Part shown: one piece after another, positions 52,464-61,251 of the stretch
How the letters are laid out: every line of letters begins with the position of its first letter
Numbering within the stretch: position 1 is the stretch's first letter
NCBI GenBank assembly: GCA_035318985.1
Contig: DATHDP010000127.1
Coordinates: forward strand, 1-64,000
Reading direction: 5' to 3'
Length of the DNA stretch: 64,000 nt
Origin: VBAS01 sp035318985
GTDB taxonomy: Bacteria; Bacteroidota; Bacteroidia; Chitinophagales; Chitinophagaceae
The notes under the pieces: model-generated
The model's input: the letters and a program-made list of their open reading frames with translations, nothing else
What the model was told of the DNA's origin: nothing
Database searches by the model: none
Program-made: the position numbers and the translations under genes

Positions 52464-53099
52464 CTATGCATCAACTAAAAAGCAATATACTTCTTTGGGG
52501 CCATGAACTCCTACCACTAATGTTTTTTCAATATCAGCCGTGCGGCTAGGACCAGTGGCAAAGGTGATAAGTGAGGGAAAATTGTCCTTATATTTTTCTT
52601 TCATCAATACCAATGCATCTTTCACATCATATACAAGCTGACTGGTAAAGGCAATGCAAATATGAATCGGTGCATATACACTCGTTGTTCGGCCTGATGA
52701 CGATGCTGCAGTCATTACAATACTGCCGGTACGAGCTACCAAGTATTCGCAACCTGTTACACTTACATCACAATCTGCAAGATCTTTTTCAGTAAATCTT
52801 TCTTCTGCCGAATTACCAACAAGCTCCCTCATCTTACTTTCAACACAGTAAACTTTTTGCCAGTCACTTTTTTTAATAAGACTATTAAATTGAAAAGCCA
52901 GTTCTTGTCTGTTGACGCAAAAAATAAACCGGCCGCCCAATCCATTGAATTGCTCTGCAAATACTACTTCAAGCTCTTCTGATGCCGGAGGGAATATTGG
53001 CTGATTGCCCTCACTTTGCGGAAAAGGAAGAGGCGTTGAGTGACTCAACGCCTTTCTTATTTTTTTGAGAATTGATTCTTTTGATGGAGAAAATTTCAT
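52464..53099 (-). CDS. LUD-domain protein (LutC/YkgG type)
   Basis: A 211-residue protein of the LUD (lactate utilisation) domain family. Marks are VTGCEYLVARTGSIVMTAASSSGRTTSVYAPIHI (in part: ARTGSIVMTA), LITFATGPSRTADIEKTLVVGVHGPKEVY (in part: GPSRTADIEKTLVVGVHGP). LutC works with LutA and LutB in L-lactate oxidation; those genes are not adjacent, so this is a stand-alone LUD protein. It lies between ftsH (14 bases) and the GGCT gene. Its role in this run is not evident. Confidence 0.92.
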   Translation of the reverse strand: MKFSPSKESILKKIRKALSHSTPLPFPQSEGNQPIFPPASEELEVVFAEQFNGLGGRFIFCVNRQELAFQFNSLIKKSDWQKVYCVESKMRELVGNSAEERFTEKDLADCDVSVTGCEYLVARTGSIVMTAASSSGRTTSVYAPIHICIAFTSQLVYDVKDALVLMKEKYKDNFPSLITFATGPSRTADIEKTLVVGVHGPKEVYCFLVDA

Positions 53100-53113
53100 T
53101 CCGGTTATTTTAA

Positions 53114-55210
53114 TTAAGCCGGTAGTGGAAACATTCCCGAACCAGCTCCTTCCGCCCCTTCGTTCGAACTTTTTTCTGCAGGCTTTTCAAAAGGTTTCGC
53201 CTGCTCAACGATTGACTCTACTATCGGAACATCAAGCACTTTCTTTTCTTCATATGGTCTTTTACCGATCAATGCTTCTACATCGCTTTGAAAAAGAACC
53301 TCTCTTTCTAACAATGCTTCAGCAACAATTCTAACCTGCTCTTTCTTTTCTATTAATAAATTTTTTGTTCTTACATATCCTTCATCGATCAACTTACGTA
53401 CTTCCTCATCAATTAACCTGGATGTTTCTTCAGAATATGGTTTTGTGAACGAATTTTCCTGTTGTGGATCATAAAAACTTACTCTTCCCACCTTTTCATT
53501 CATACCATAAACCGTCACCATAGAGTAAGCGATCTTTGTTATCTGCTGAAGATCATTTTGTGCACCCGTTGAAATTTTATCAAAGAAAATATCTTCAGCT
53601 GCACGACCGCCTAATGTCATACAGATTTGATCCATCAGTTGATCAATATTATATAAGTATTGCTCTTTCGGTGTGTATTGGGCATAGCCTAATGCAGCGG
53701 TTCCTCTTGGAACGATCGTTACTTTCAATAATGGGTAAGCATGCTCCAGGAACCAACCACATATTGCATGACCTGCTTCATGGAATGCAATAATTTTTTT
53801 CTCCTCGGGTAAAATGATCTTGTTCTTCTTTTCAAGACCACCGATCACCCTGTCAACTGCATCCTGGAAATCGGCCATCTCAACTGATTGCTTTCCTTTT
53901 CTTGCTGCGATCAAAGCAGCTTCATTACAAATATTGGCGATATCAGCGCCGGCAAATCCCGGAGTTTGTTCCGCCAGTTTATGTATGTCAACTTTTTCAG
54001 AAAGCTTAATTGGTTTCAGGTGTACTTTAAAAATTGCTTCTCTTCCTTTCAGATCTGGTTTATCAATTGATATCTGCCTATCAAAACGACCGGGGCGAAG
54101 CAATGCATTATCTAATACATCAGGACGGTTGGTAGCCGCTAAGACTATTATACCCGCATCAGTTCCAAAACCATCCATTTCTACCAGCAATTGATTCAAT
54201 GTGCTTTCTCTTTCATCATTGCTCATCATTACATTCTTTCCTCTTGCACGACCGATCGCATCTATTTCATCAATAAAAATTATACAGGGAGCTTTTTCTC
54301 TTGCTTGTTTAAAAAGATCACGAACACGGCTGGCACCAACACCCACAAACATTTCAACGAAATCACTACCACTAAGGCTAAAGAAAGGAACTTGTGCTTC
54401 ACCGGCCATCGCTTTTGCAAGAAGTGTTTTACCAGTTCCCGGAGGCCCGATCAACAATGCGCCTTTTGGAATTTTACCACCTAGGTTTGTATATTTTTTT
54501 GGATTCTTTAAAAAGTCAACGATCTCCATCACTTCCACTTTCGCTTCATCAAGACCAGCCACATCAGCAAATGTGATATTCACTTTTGTTCCCTTATCAA
54601 ATAATGTCGCTTTTGATTTACCAATATTAAAGATACCACCCGGACCACCACCTGCTCCTGCGCCCCCACTCATTTTACGCATCAGCAGTATCCATATCGC
54701 AAGAAAAAGCAATACTGGTAATATAAAACTCACGGCACCCGAAAACCATGTGCTGTCCTTTTCAATAAAATAAGGATCATAAGATTCATCGGGGAAATAG
54801 GCAGGGTTCTGCTTTTTAAATTCAAGGATCTCTTCCCTAAACCGCTCATTTGATTCAAAACTGAATTGCGGAGGTTTTTCATCTTTTTTATTTGAAATAG
54901 CATTTGTAGGAAGCTTATCCAAATATTCCCTGAGACTATCTTTTCTTATAGATACCCTTACAATATTCTTATTGGTTACCTCGGTATATTTTTCAACATG
55001 GTGCTTACGCAACATGTCTTTGAATTCACCTACCGTAATAGGTTGAGTTCTTTTGCCAAATGGACTAAATATGCTAAAGCCTATAACAGTTGCAAGTAAG
55101 ATGGCCCACACCCAGTAATTGCTGAATTTAGGTCCGCCTTTTTTATTCTCATCACGGTTTGGTTGAAACCGTGGAAATTTTTCGTTTTTATTAAATTGAT
55201 CTTGTGACAT
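53114..55210 (-). CDS. ftsH: ATP-dependent zinc metalloprotease FtsH
   Basis: A 698-residue membrane AAA protease that degrades damaged membrane proteins and short-lived regulators. Two membrane helices (about 32-48 and 157-176) enclose a periplasmic domain of about 105 residues, longer than in E. coli. The AAA module has Walker A GPPGTGKT (255-262), Walker B IIFIDEID (310-317), the pore loop FVG and the SRH Arg region. The peptidase has HEAGH (477-481) with a distal Asp in the DLQQITKIA area. The C-terminus has an extension rich in Glu, Pro and Gly. It follows rsfS by 73 bases. Confidence 0.97.
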   Translation of the reverse strand: MSQDQFNKNEKFPRFQPNRDENKKGGPKFSNYWVWAILLATVIGFSIFSPFGKRTQPITVGEFKDMLRKHHVEKYTEVTNKNIVRVSIRKDSLREYLDKLPTNAISNKKDEKPPQFSFESNERFREEILEFKKQNPAYFPDESYDPYFIEKDSTWFSGAVSFILPVLLFLAIWILLMRKMSGGAGAGGGPGGIFNIGKSKATLFDKGTKVNITFADVAGLDEAKVEVMEIVDFLKNPKKYTNLGGKIPKGALLIGPPGTGKTLLAKAMAGEAQVPFFSLSGSDFVEMFVGVGASRVRDLFKQAREKAPCIIFIDEIDAIGRARGKNVMMSNDERESTLNQLLVEMDGFGTDAGIIVLAATNRPDVLDNALLRPGRFDRQISIDKPDLKGREAIFKVHLKPIKLSEKVDIHKLAEQTPGFAGADIANICNEAALIAARKGKQSVEMADFQDAVDRVIGGLEKKNKIILPEEKKIIAFHEAGHAICGWFLEHAYPLLKVTIVPRGTAALGYAQYTPKEQYLYNIDQLMDQICMTLGGRAAEDIFFDKISTGAQNDLQQITKIAYSMVTVYGMNEKVGRVSFYDPQQENSFTKPYSEETSRLIDEEVRKLIDEGYVRTKNLLIEKKEQVRIVAEALLEREVLFQSDVEALIGKRPYEEKKVLDVPIVESIVEQAKPFEKPAEKSSNEGAEGAGSGMFPLPA

Positions 55211-55283
55211 TTTTTTCTTTATTCTCCCGATAACCTGTTTTCTTAATGATTAGATTTTAATTTCTATACTTTACCAAAGCTGC

Positions 55284-55688
55284 TTAGTCTTCATACTCAT
55301 GTGCCACCGCATCACTCCACATTTCTTCCAGCTTATAAAATTTCCTTGTTTCTGAAAGCATCACATGAACCACCACATTCACATAATCGATCAATACCCA
55401 TTGCAGGTTCTTCTTTCCTTCATGATGATATGGGTATTCATCACATTTCTCTTTTATTTGCTCTTCAATAAAATCCGAAATGGCCCTTACCTGAGGCTGA
55501 CTACCTGCTTCGCAGACAATAAAAAAATCTGCAACAGCTTCATCTACTTTTCTCAGGTCAAGAGAAATAATGTTTTCACCTTTTTTCTCCTGTATAGCGT
55601 TGATGATGGTTTTAATGAGTTTTGAATTCTTCGTTAACCGGACAGTGCTTTTCTTTTTTCGTGTAGCCAATACTGACAATTGTTCCAA
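55284..55688 (-). CDS. rsfS: Ribosome silencing factor RsfS
   Basis: A 134-residue RsfS/Iojap protein that binds ribosomal protein L14 and blocks subunit joining under starvation. The family core is visible as IINAIQEKKGENIISLDLRKVDEAVADFFIVCEAGSQPQVRAI (in part: ADFFIVCEAGSQPQV), HHEGKKNLQWVLIDYVNVVVHVM (in part: WVLIDYVNVVVHV) and RKFYKLEEMWSDA. The N-terminal 20 residues are basic and extra. It heads the eight-gene minus-strand run with ftsH directly downstream. Confidence 0.95.
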   Translation of the reverse strand: MEQLSVLATRKKKSTVRLTKNSKLIKTIINAIQEKKGENIISLDLRKVDEAVADFFIVCEAGSQPQVRAISDFIEEQIKEKCDEYPYHHEGKKNLQWVLIDYVNVVVHVMLSETRKFYKLEEMWSDAVAHEYED

Positions 55689-55718
55689 TAATTTTTTTTT
55701 AAGGTTTGAAGTTTTATT

Positions 55719-55785
55719 TACTGGTTCTCCGGTTACTTGTTACTCGTTATTTGTATGTTTTTTACCAGCAACAAATAACCAGTAC
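55719..55785. repeat. Word-type inverted repeat between rsfS and birA
   Basis: TTACTGGTT..GGTTACTTGTTACTCGTTATTTGT (words GGTTACT, TTACTCG) faces ACAAATAACCAGTA. GTTATTTGT (55747-55755) and ACAAATAAC (55772-55780) are perfect arms, and TACTGGT pairs with ACCAGTA further out. Confidence 0.7.
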
Positions 55786-55822
55786 CCGAAAACTGATTTA
55801 CTTTGTCAAAAATAGTAATTAA

Positions 55823-56617
55823 TTGCCACTACCATCTGCCGGCAATCCAATTGGAAAGCCTTTTATTGAGCTGCAATCAATTGATAGTACCAACAAATAT
55901 GCCATGGGGCTTATTCATGGAGATCTTCTGCCGGACGGACATGGTGAGGCTCAGCATGGTATGGCTGTTTTTACACATGAACAAACAGCCGGAAAGGGAC
56001 AACGTGGTAAGAAATGGGCATCTCAGAAAGACTTGAATATTGCTCTTAGCATTCTGTTAAATCCTTATCCATTAAGCATTCCCGACCAATTCAAATTAAG
56101 TGTATGCATTGCGGTCAGTGCTTGTGAATTTTTTTCAAAATATGCCGGTGATGAAACAAAAATTAAATGGCCTAATGATATTTATTGGCGTGACAGGAAG
56201 GCAGGGGGAATCCTGATCGAGAATGTTATTCAAAGTAGTCAGTCGACAGTTGGCAGGTGGCAATGGTCGGTTGCTGGGATAGGGATAAATATCAATCAAA
56301 CGGATTTCGATCCTAATTTACCAAACCCTTTTTCTTTAAAACAAATAACTGGTAAAAAATATAACCCAGTTGAACTTGCGCAAGAGCTTTGTTCTATCAT
56401 TGAAAAGAATTACCAGTCATTGATCGCTGGAAATTTCATGACTCTTTTTAATAAATATCAAACTCATCTTTATAAAAAAGATGAAAAAGTAAAATTGAAA
56501 AAAGGAACCCGTGTTTTTGAAACAACGATAAAGGAAGTTTCGGTAACAGGACAATTGATCACTCAACATTCAATAGAAGAAAGATTTGAGTTTGGAGAAG
56601 TGGAGTGGGTTTTATAA
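55823..56617 (+). CDS. birA: Biotin--[acetyl-CoA-carboxylase] ligase
   Basis: A 264-residue biotin protein ligase that attaches biotin to carboxylase carrier proteins through biotinyl-AMP. Marks are IDSTNKYAMGLI, the biotin/adenylate loop QTAGKGQRGKKW, IKWPNDIYW and the AGIGININQ segment. The C-terminal SH3-like domain ends it. There is no N-terminal helix-turn-helix, so it is a monofunctional ligase, not a repressor. The start TTG (55823) is uncertain, but no ATG lies before the first conserved block. Confidence 0.94.
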   Translation: MPLPSAGNPIGKPFIELQSIDSTNKYAMGLIHGDLLPDGHGEAQHGMAVFTHEQTAGKGQRGKKWASQKDLNIALSILLNPYPLSIPDQFKLSVCIAVSACEFFSKYAGDETKIKWPNDIYWRDRKAGGILIENVIQSSQSTVGRWQWSVAGIGININQTDFDPNLPNPFSLKQITGKKYNPVELAQELCSIIEKNYQSLIAGNFMTLFNKYQTHLYKKDEKVKLKKGTRVFETTIKEVSVTGQLITQHSIEERFEFGEVEWVL

Positions 56618-56622
56618 CAACA

Positions 56623-57564
56623 TTAATTCCCTTTCACTTTCTTATCTCTGAACACAACAAAATTCCTTGTAAGTGTAAATGCCCAGCGGAATTGACCGTC
56701 TCCCCAGGATGAGGTGGTGGCCCGAATAAAACGATTCTCCAGGATATCCGTTGCATTGGTGAAATTAAGATGAAAGACATGTCCTTCCGTTATGATCTCA
56801 AAGCCGATACCGAAGGGATCATGAAATCCTATTGTGTGCGCAGAATCTAAACTGTTTGGTGATCTGAAAGTGTGAAAATAATCGGCAATCAGAACAAATT
56901 TTTTACTTAACGGCCAGCGTATAGCACCCCCGATAGCAAAAAGATTTTCCTTGGCACCAACCTCTACATAGTTTGTATGAAGATAGATTGGATTTAACTG
57001 CAGGCTTACTTTACCAAATTTTCTTGCTGCTAACACTTGTACTACCTGGCTATGACGGCTGCCGAAATCCTCAAATGAATTTTCATAATCCGTAGCAGTG
57101 TCTCCTCCTGATCGCATAGCAGATAAAACATCGTTTGCAAAAAATGTAAGTGAAAGTGGATGACTTGGGTCATTGTCTTTTTGTCTTAGTGCCTGGTATT
57201 TTAATCCCCATTCATATTGATTTGTCACATTCCCAGAACCTTTTGCCCTCGCGAAGATGATATTTAACCTATCACTTAAACCTAACTGGAAACCAATACG
57301 GACATCCTTAATACCATCCAACCCGAAGAAATTATGTTTAGGACCACCCTGATCACCAGCAATATCACCAAAATAATGATCGATACTAAAATCCATGATG
57401 CCTTTAGGGTGAACTTCTACTGTTTTTGTGTTAACTGCTTTTTGTGAGTAGAATACTTTAGTGTTGGTGAACTCTGGTTTTGTGGGAGTTTTAATTATTG
57501 TTGTCTCCTGTTCTGAAGAATTAATAAATGCAAAAAGAAGAACAACAAAGAGTGATCGTTTCAT
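56623..57564 (-). CDS. DUF5777 outer-membrane beta-barrel protein
   Basis: A 313-residue exported protein with a signal peptide (about 1-17). The DUF5777 pattern is clear: FSIDHYFGDIAGDQGGPKHNFFGLDGIKDVRIGFQLGLSDRLNII (in part: HYFGDIAGDQGG, LDGIKDVRIGFQLG). The mature part has alternating beta pattern and ends FTLTRNFVVF-type strands before a short basic tail. It is probably an outer-membrane barrel; the function is unknown. It converges on birA with five bases between stops and stands alone upstream. Confidence 0.87.
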   Translation of the reverse strand: MKRSLFVVLLFAFINSSEQETTIIKTPTKPEFTNTKVFYSQKAVNTKTVEVHPKGIMDFSIDHYFGDIAGDQGGPKHNFFGLDGIKDVRIGFQLGLSDRLNIIFARAKGSGNVTNQYEWGLKYQALRQKDNDPSHPLSLTFFANDVLSAMRSGGDTATDYENSFEDFGSRHSQVVQVLAARKFGKVSLQLNPIYLHTNYVEVGAKENLFAIGGAIRWPLSKKFVLIADYFHTFRSPNSLDSAHTIGFHDPFGIGFEIITEGHVFHLNFTNATDILENRFIRATTSSWGDGQFRWAFTLTRNFVVFRDKKVKGN

Positions 57565-57665
57565 AATGACTGTTTTGGTTTTTAATAAATCGAAACTTTG
57601 AATAAAGGGGTTGCTTATCCAATAAAATTAGAAGATACTATCACGAATGCTAAACTGCAAGGAAT

Positions 57666-58127
57666 TTATTCAAAGGCCTTCAATATTTCCTGCGCATGTG
57701 CCTTATTCTTTGGCTTGTGAAATATTTTTTGAATGATCCCATTTTCATCAATGACAAAAGTGGTGCGAAGGATACCCATGTATTCACGACCAAATAATTT
57801 TTTCATATCATGCACACCATAAGCGGCAGTTATTTTATTTTCCGTGTCGGCAATTAATGAAAAGGGAAGTTTATATTTTATTTCAAATTTCTTTTGCTTG
57901 CTTTCATTATCCGGACTTACACCTAATACTTCAAACCCCTTTTTCTTTAGCAAAGAATTATTATCCCTGAGGTTGCAAGATTCTATGGTGCAGGTCGGTG
58001 AACCTGCTTCTGAATAAAAATATAAGATCAGCTTCTTGCCTTTGTAATCGGACAAAGAAATTTTTTTTCCGTCCTGGTCTTTGCCGGTAAATGCTGGTGC
58101 TTTATCACCTTCCTGAAGTGTTACCAT
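57666..58127 (-). CDS. bcp: Thioredoxin-dependent thiol peroxidase (Bcp/PrxQ)
   Basis: A 153-residue peroxiredoxin Q reducing peroxides with thioredoxin. The N-terminus LQEGDKAPAFTGKDQDGK, the peroxidatic C46 (SPTCTIESC) with C51 five residues later, and FVIDENGIIQKIFHKPKNKAHAQEIL match the family. The usual TPGCT is here SPTCT. The preceding M23 gene ends seven bases upstream, so the two may be co-transcribed. Confidence 0.95.
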   Translation of the reverse strand: MVTLQEGDKAPAFTGKDQDGKKISLSDYKGKKLILYFYSEAGSPTCTIESCNLRDNNSLLKKKGFEVLGVSPDNESKQKKFEIKYKLPFSLIADTENKITAAYGVHDMKKLFGREYMGILRTTFVIDENGIIQKIFHKPKNKAHAQEILKAFE

Positions 58128-58134
58128 CGGTTTT

Positions 58135-59934
58135 TTATTTTTTCTTTACTGCCGTTTTCTTTTTAGCAGTCGTCTTCTTTTTTTTCTTTGGTGGCGGTGG
58201 GGTGTACGGATATTTTTTAAACCACCATGTTTTCTCCGTTACATTCCCTACAATATCCTCTACTCTAACTTTTAATTCATGTACACCAAAGGGGCATTGT
58301 TCATCAAATTTATAGATCCAGCTTCTTCCTTTATCGTTGGTGAACATAAGCCAATTGCCATCCAGTTCTGCATGAAAACTTTTTATACCAGAGTTATCAG
58401 TTGGTGTAAATACAATTCTTGAAGCAGGACTAAGATTTACTGTATCTCCTTTTCCAATACTGTTTAATTGCGGAGGAGTCAGATCAACCAATGCAATAAA
58501 GGATCCAAACGCCCCGGTTTTTGCTGAGAGCCATTCTCCTTGCCATACTGGTTTTATTATAGCATTGCCTGCATTTCGTTGGATCACAATTTTATCACGC
58601 AATTCTTTTTTAACCTGGATCGTCGGTTTGATCCTGATGGTCATTTCTTCATGCACCGGGTAGCTGTTATCATTTAATTGATGCAAGTCAGAAACTGCAT
58701 TCGGTAAGGTAGAATTGGTGTAATTATAAAATGGTTGTATGGTATCATATATACATTTCTCCGGAAGAAATGCTTCGAAGTCTTTTTTTTCTATAACATT
58801 TACATTGCCCGGAATAAAGTTATCAGGCTTTCGGTCAGCTCTATATATAGAAATGCTATTTGTAAATTGGACCAGGAAACTGGCACTTGAAAAATTTTCA
58901 TTTGCATCTCCCACTTGAATAGTTATAGTATGCTGCAAAGTATCATCGAGATGAATTAAGCCATCATTATTATGAAGATGATAGATCCTTTCTTCCCGGC
59001 CAGGCAAAGGTGATATATGCTGAAAATAACCCCTGCCAGATTTGAAATAACGATAATCTATTTGGGCATTGATATACTCGGATTCGCTATAATCGATCTC
59101 ATCAAGAATAAATTCTGCTATTCGTTCTTCATCTTTAAAAATACGTGCAGTATAGATCCCGTTACCGTTTTGTGAACCGGTGAACTTATCGACAGCCTGG
59201 ATAGCAAAACTTAATTTTTTAAACCCGGTTTTTAGTACTGGCATATTCGGAATAATATAACTGCTGCCTGTTTTCTTTAAATAAAAAATTTGGGGTGTTT
59301 GCTCATATGTACTTATGCTGCGATCATACATCGCAAGTTTTAATAAAGTAGGTGCAACATCATCTTGCAAAGGCATTCCAAACAACAAAGGGTTAAGACT
59401 CCGGTCAGTTTTTGTTTCCCTTATTTCAAAATGTAAATGCGGGCCCTGCGAGCCACCTGTATTTCCACTTTTAGCGATCTCATTTCCTTTCTTTACTTTA
59501 AAATCCTTATCAGTAAAATCTATTTCAATAGCCCATGATTCTTTCTCAGTTTGTTTTTCTCTCACATATTTTTCTAATGCAGGATAAAACTCATTCAAAT
59601 GTGCATACAAAGTAGAATACCCGTTTGGATGGTTGATGATAATAAATTTTCCAAAACTCTGTGGCCTGATACCAATATGTGCCACATAGCCATCGGCTGA
59701 AGCAAAAACAGGAAGATTTTCTTTCTGATCAGTTCTTATATCAAGACCCATATGCCAATGATTAGGTCTTAATTCGCCAAAATTTGCACTTAGCGACATA
59801 GGAATTTTTAGCGGGTTGGTAAAATATCCCTGAGGGTACTTAGTGTCGCCGTTTGTTTGACTTTTACCACTCAGAAATGATAACAGTAAAAAGAACAGTG
59901 CAGCATGTTGTTTTAAATAATTGCCTTTGATCAT
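58135..59934 (-). CDS. Large M23-family metallopeptidase with basic tail
   Basis: From ATG 59934 this is a 599-residue exported protein (MIKGNYLKQHAALFFLLLSFLSGKSQ is a signal peptide; a longer frame to 59979 adds 15 residues upstream of a TTATTTTG promoter-like sequence). The LytM domain is N-terminal, with HMGLDIR (H, D), the DGYVAHIG strand and GPHLHFEIR (HxH). About 400 residues of beta-rich region follow. The end is striking: PPPP followed by a run of Lys/Thr/Ala (KKKKKTTAKKKTAVKKK), which could bind polyanions or the wall. It should cut peptidoglycan peptides. Confidence 0.92.
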   Translation of the reverse strand: MIKGNYLKQHAALFFLLLSFLSGKSQTNGDTKYPQGYFTNPLKIPMSLSANFGELRPNHWHMGLDIRTDQKENLPVFASADGYVAHIGIRPQSFGKFIIINHPNGYSTLYAHLNEFYPALEKYVREKQTEKESWAIEIDFTDKDFKVKKGNEIAKSGNTGGSQGPHLHFEIRETKTDRSLNPLLFGMPLQDDVAPTLLKLAMYDRSISTYEQTPQIFYLKKTGSSYIIPNMPVLKTGFKKLSFAIQAVDKFTGSQNGNGIYTARIFKDEERIAEFILDEIDYSESEYINAQIDYRYFKSGRGYFQHISPLPGREERIYHLHNNDGLIHLDDTLQHTITIQVGDANENFSSASFLVQFTNSISIYRADRKPDNFIPGNVNVIEKKDFEAFLPEKCIYDTIQPFYNYTNSTLPNAVSDLHQLNDNSYPVHEEMTIRIKPTIQVKKELRDKIVIQRNAGNAIIKPVWQGEWLSAKTGAFGSFIALVDLTPPQLNSIGKGDTVNLSPASRIVFTPTDNSGIKSFHAELDGNWLMFTNDKGRSWIYKFDEQCPFGVHELKVRVEDIVGNVTEKTWWFKKYPYTPPPPKKKKKTTAKKKTAVKKK

Positions 59935-60007
59935 ACAGGGAGCAAAATAACATAAACCTTGCCCATCTAATTTAATCATTGCCTAATTTCGGTCTAAATA
60001 AAACTGC

Positions 60008-60724
60008 ATGAGCAAAACTATTCTTCTAAAAATAAAAACTCCTGCCATTGTTTTTCTTTTCTTATCCTTTAGCGCATACAGTCAAACCTGTGAAGTAGAT
60101 AAAGAATCTTTAAAAGGTACTTACACCGGGGATTGTAAAAAGAATAAAGCACATGGCAAAGGAAAAGCTGTTGGAATGGATACTTATGAAGGAGAGTTTA
60201 AGAATGGGATTCCCGACGGCCACGGAACATATACCTGGAGCAATAAAAATGTATTCGAAGGAAAATATATAAAGGGGCTTCGTGAAGGAAAAGGTACAAT
60301 GACAATGAAAAGAGAAGGTGCACAGGATAGTATTGTAGAGGGGTTTTGGAAAAAGGATGTATATATTGGAAAAAATGAAAAGCCGTGGATCGTTCATAGT
60401 AAAACAGGGTCCGTAAGAGAAGTGCTTGTGGAATATATTTCCGATCCACTGAATAAAATAAAAATTGTTGTCACCAATACTACGGGTGGCGCTCAAACCA
60501 GTTCTGGGGCTACAATGCCACGTTATACTGTAGATCTTGTACAAGTTTTAAAGGGTCACTATGAAAGACTAACCTCTCTTGAGGCACACTTGAAAAGTAC
60601 GGAGACAACACTTTTGGAAGTAATTTTTCCGATGAGGGTAAAATTGACAATAGGAACAGAAGAAGTTGAATTAGAATTTTTCGAATCGGGAAGCTACATC
60701 GTCAACATTTCAATTAACAAATAG
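60008..60724 (+). CDS. Secreted MORN-repeat protein
   Basis: A 238-residue protein with a signal peptide (about 1-26, ending AYSQ). Three MORN-type repeats follow at about 35-100: YTGDCKKNKAHGKGKA, YEGEFKNGIPDGHGTY and FEGKYIKGLREGKGTM. The C-terminal 120 residues are beta-rich and unrecognised. MORN repeats often mediate membrane or protein binding; a lipid-binding role is possible but not shown. It diverges from the large M23 gene with 73 bases between starts and has no operon partner. Confidence 0.88.
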   Translation: MSKTILLKIKTPAIVFLFLSFSAYSQTCEVDKESLKGTYTGDCKKNKAHGKGKAVGMDTYEGEFKNGIPDGHGTYTWSNKNVFEGKYIKGLREGKGTMTMKREGAQDSIVEGFWKKDVYIGKNEKPWIVHSKTGSVREVLVEYISDPLNKIKIVVTNTTGGAQTSSGATMPRYTVDLVQVLKGHYERLTSLEAHLKSTETTLLEVIFPMRVKLTIGTEEVELEFFESGSYIVNISINK

Positions 60725-60919
60725 TTAATACACACTTTTAAGTCCAATTAATTTCACATGTGTGGAATTAACTGGATTTTTTTATTTCAATGTGCAACAA
60801 ATTTGGAACGCCATTTGTCTTAAGAATTAGAACGTCGTCCTTCTCCAATAATACCGAACGGTAGTCCTGATGAAAATCGCTGATTGAATTTGAAACCATT
60901 TACCATAAACCTTTGACAG

Positions 60920-61114
60920 ATGAAACAGATTAACCATAAGATCTTTATCGCAGCAGTTGTTGTTGGCGGCCTGTTTATTGGGGCCGTAAAAGGCCAGGGA
61001 GCCCGTAGCAGTTGGGTGAAAAAAATGAAAACCCGTGATGAGAGGAAAGTGAGACCTGGTCCAAATGAGGTTGTTCTTGATGACTATGAGATCGCTTCTT
61101 TCCACAACAATTGA
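60920..61114 (+). CDS. Small secreted protein of unknown function
   Basis: A 64-residue protein. Residues 1-26 (IFIAAVVVGGLFIGAVKGQG) look like a signal peptide ending GQG. The mature part is about 38 residues, rich in Arg, Lys and Asp (SWVKKMKTRDERKVRPGPNE), and ends ASFHNN. No family is recognised. It stands between the MORN gene and carB. The 195 bases before it hold no other gene, and ACCTTTG before its ATG is a weak promoter resemblance. Short secreted peptides are often missed in annotation. Confidence 0.6.
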   Translation: MKQINHKIFIAAVVVGGLFIGAVKGQGARSSWVKKMKTRDERKVRPGPNEVVLDDYEIASFHNN

Positions 61115-61175
61115 ACATTTGTAACGGAATTAAAATTTATTTGGAATAACAATACATCAAAATCTCCGATTCCCT

Positions 61176-61183
61176 TACTTTTG
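61176..61183 (+). promoter_or_regulatory. -7 promoter element of carB
   Basis: TACTTTTG matches TAnnTTTG, 69 bases upstream of the carB ATG. The predicted transcript start falls at the hairpin that follows. No clear -33 element is seen. Confidence 0.65.
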
Positions 61184-61187
61184 CACC

Positions 61188-61211
61188 CCGGGTAACAAAC
61201 CCGGTTTTTTT
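61188..61211 (+). terminator. Terminator-like stem-loop at the 5' end of carB mRNA
   Basis: CCGGGT, loop AACAA, ACCCGG, then seven T. Its position four bases after the -7 box means it either ends transcripts of the small upstream gene or forms the first structure of carB mRNA and could act as an attenuator. Confidence 0.65.
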
Positions 61212-61251
61212 ATGTCCTCACGGTTACCAGCTATTAAATTAAAACCCAAAA

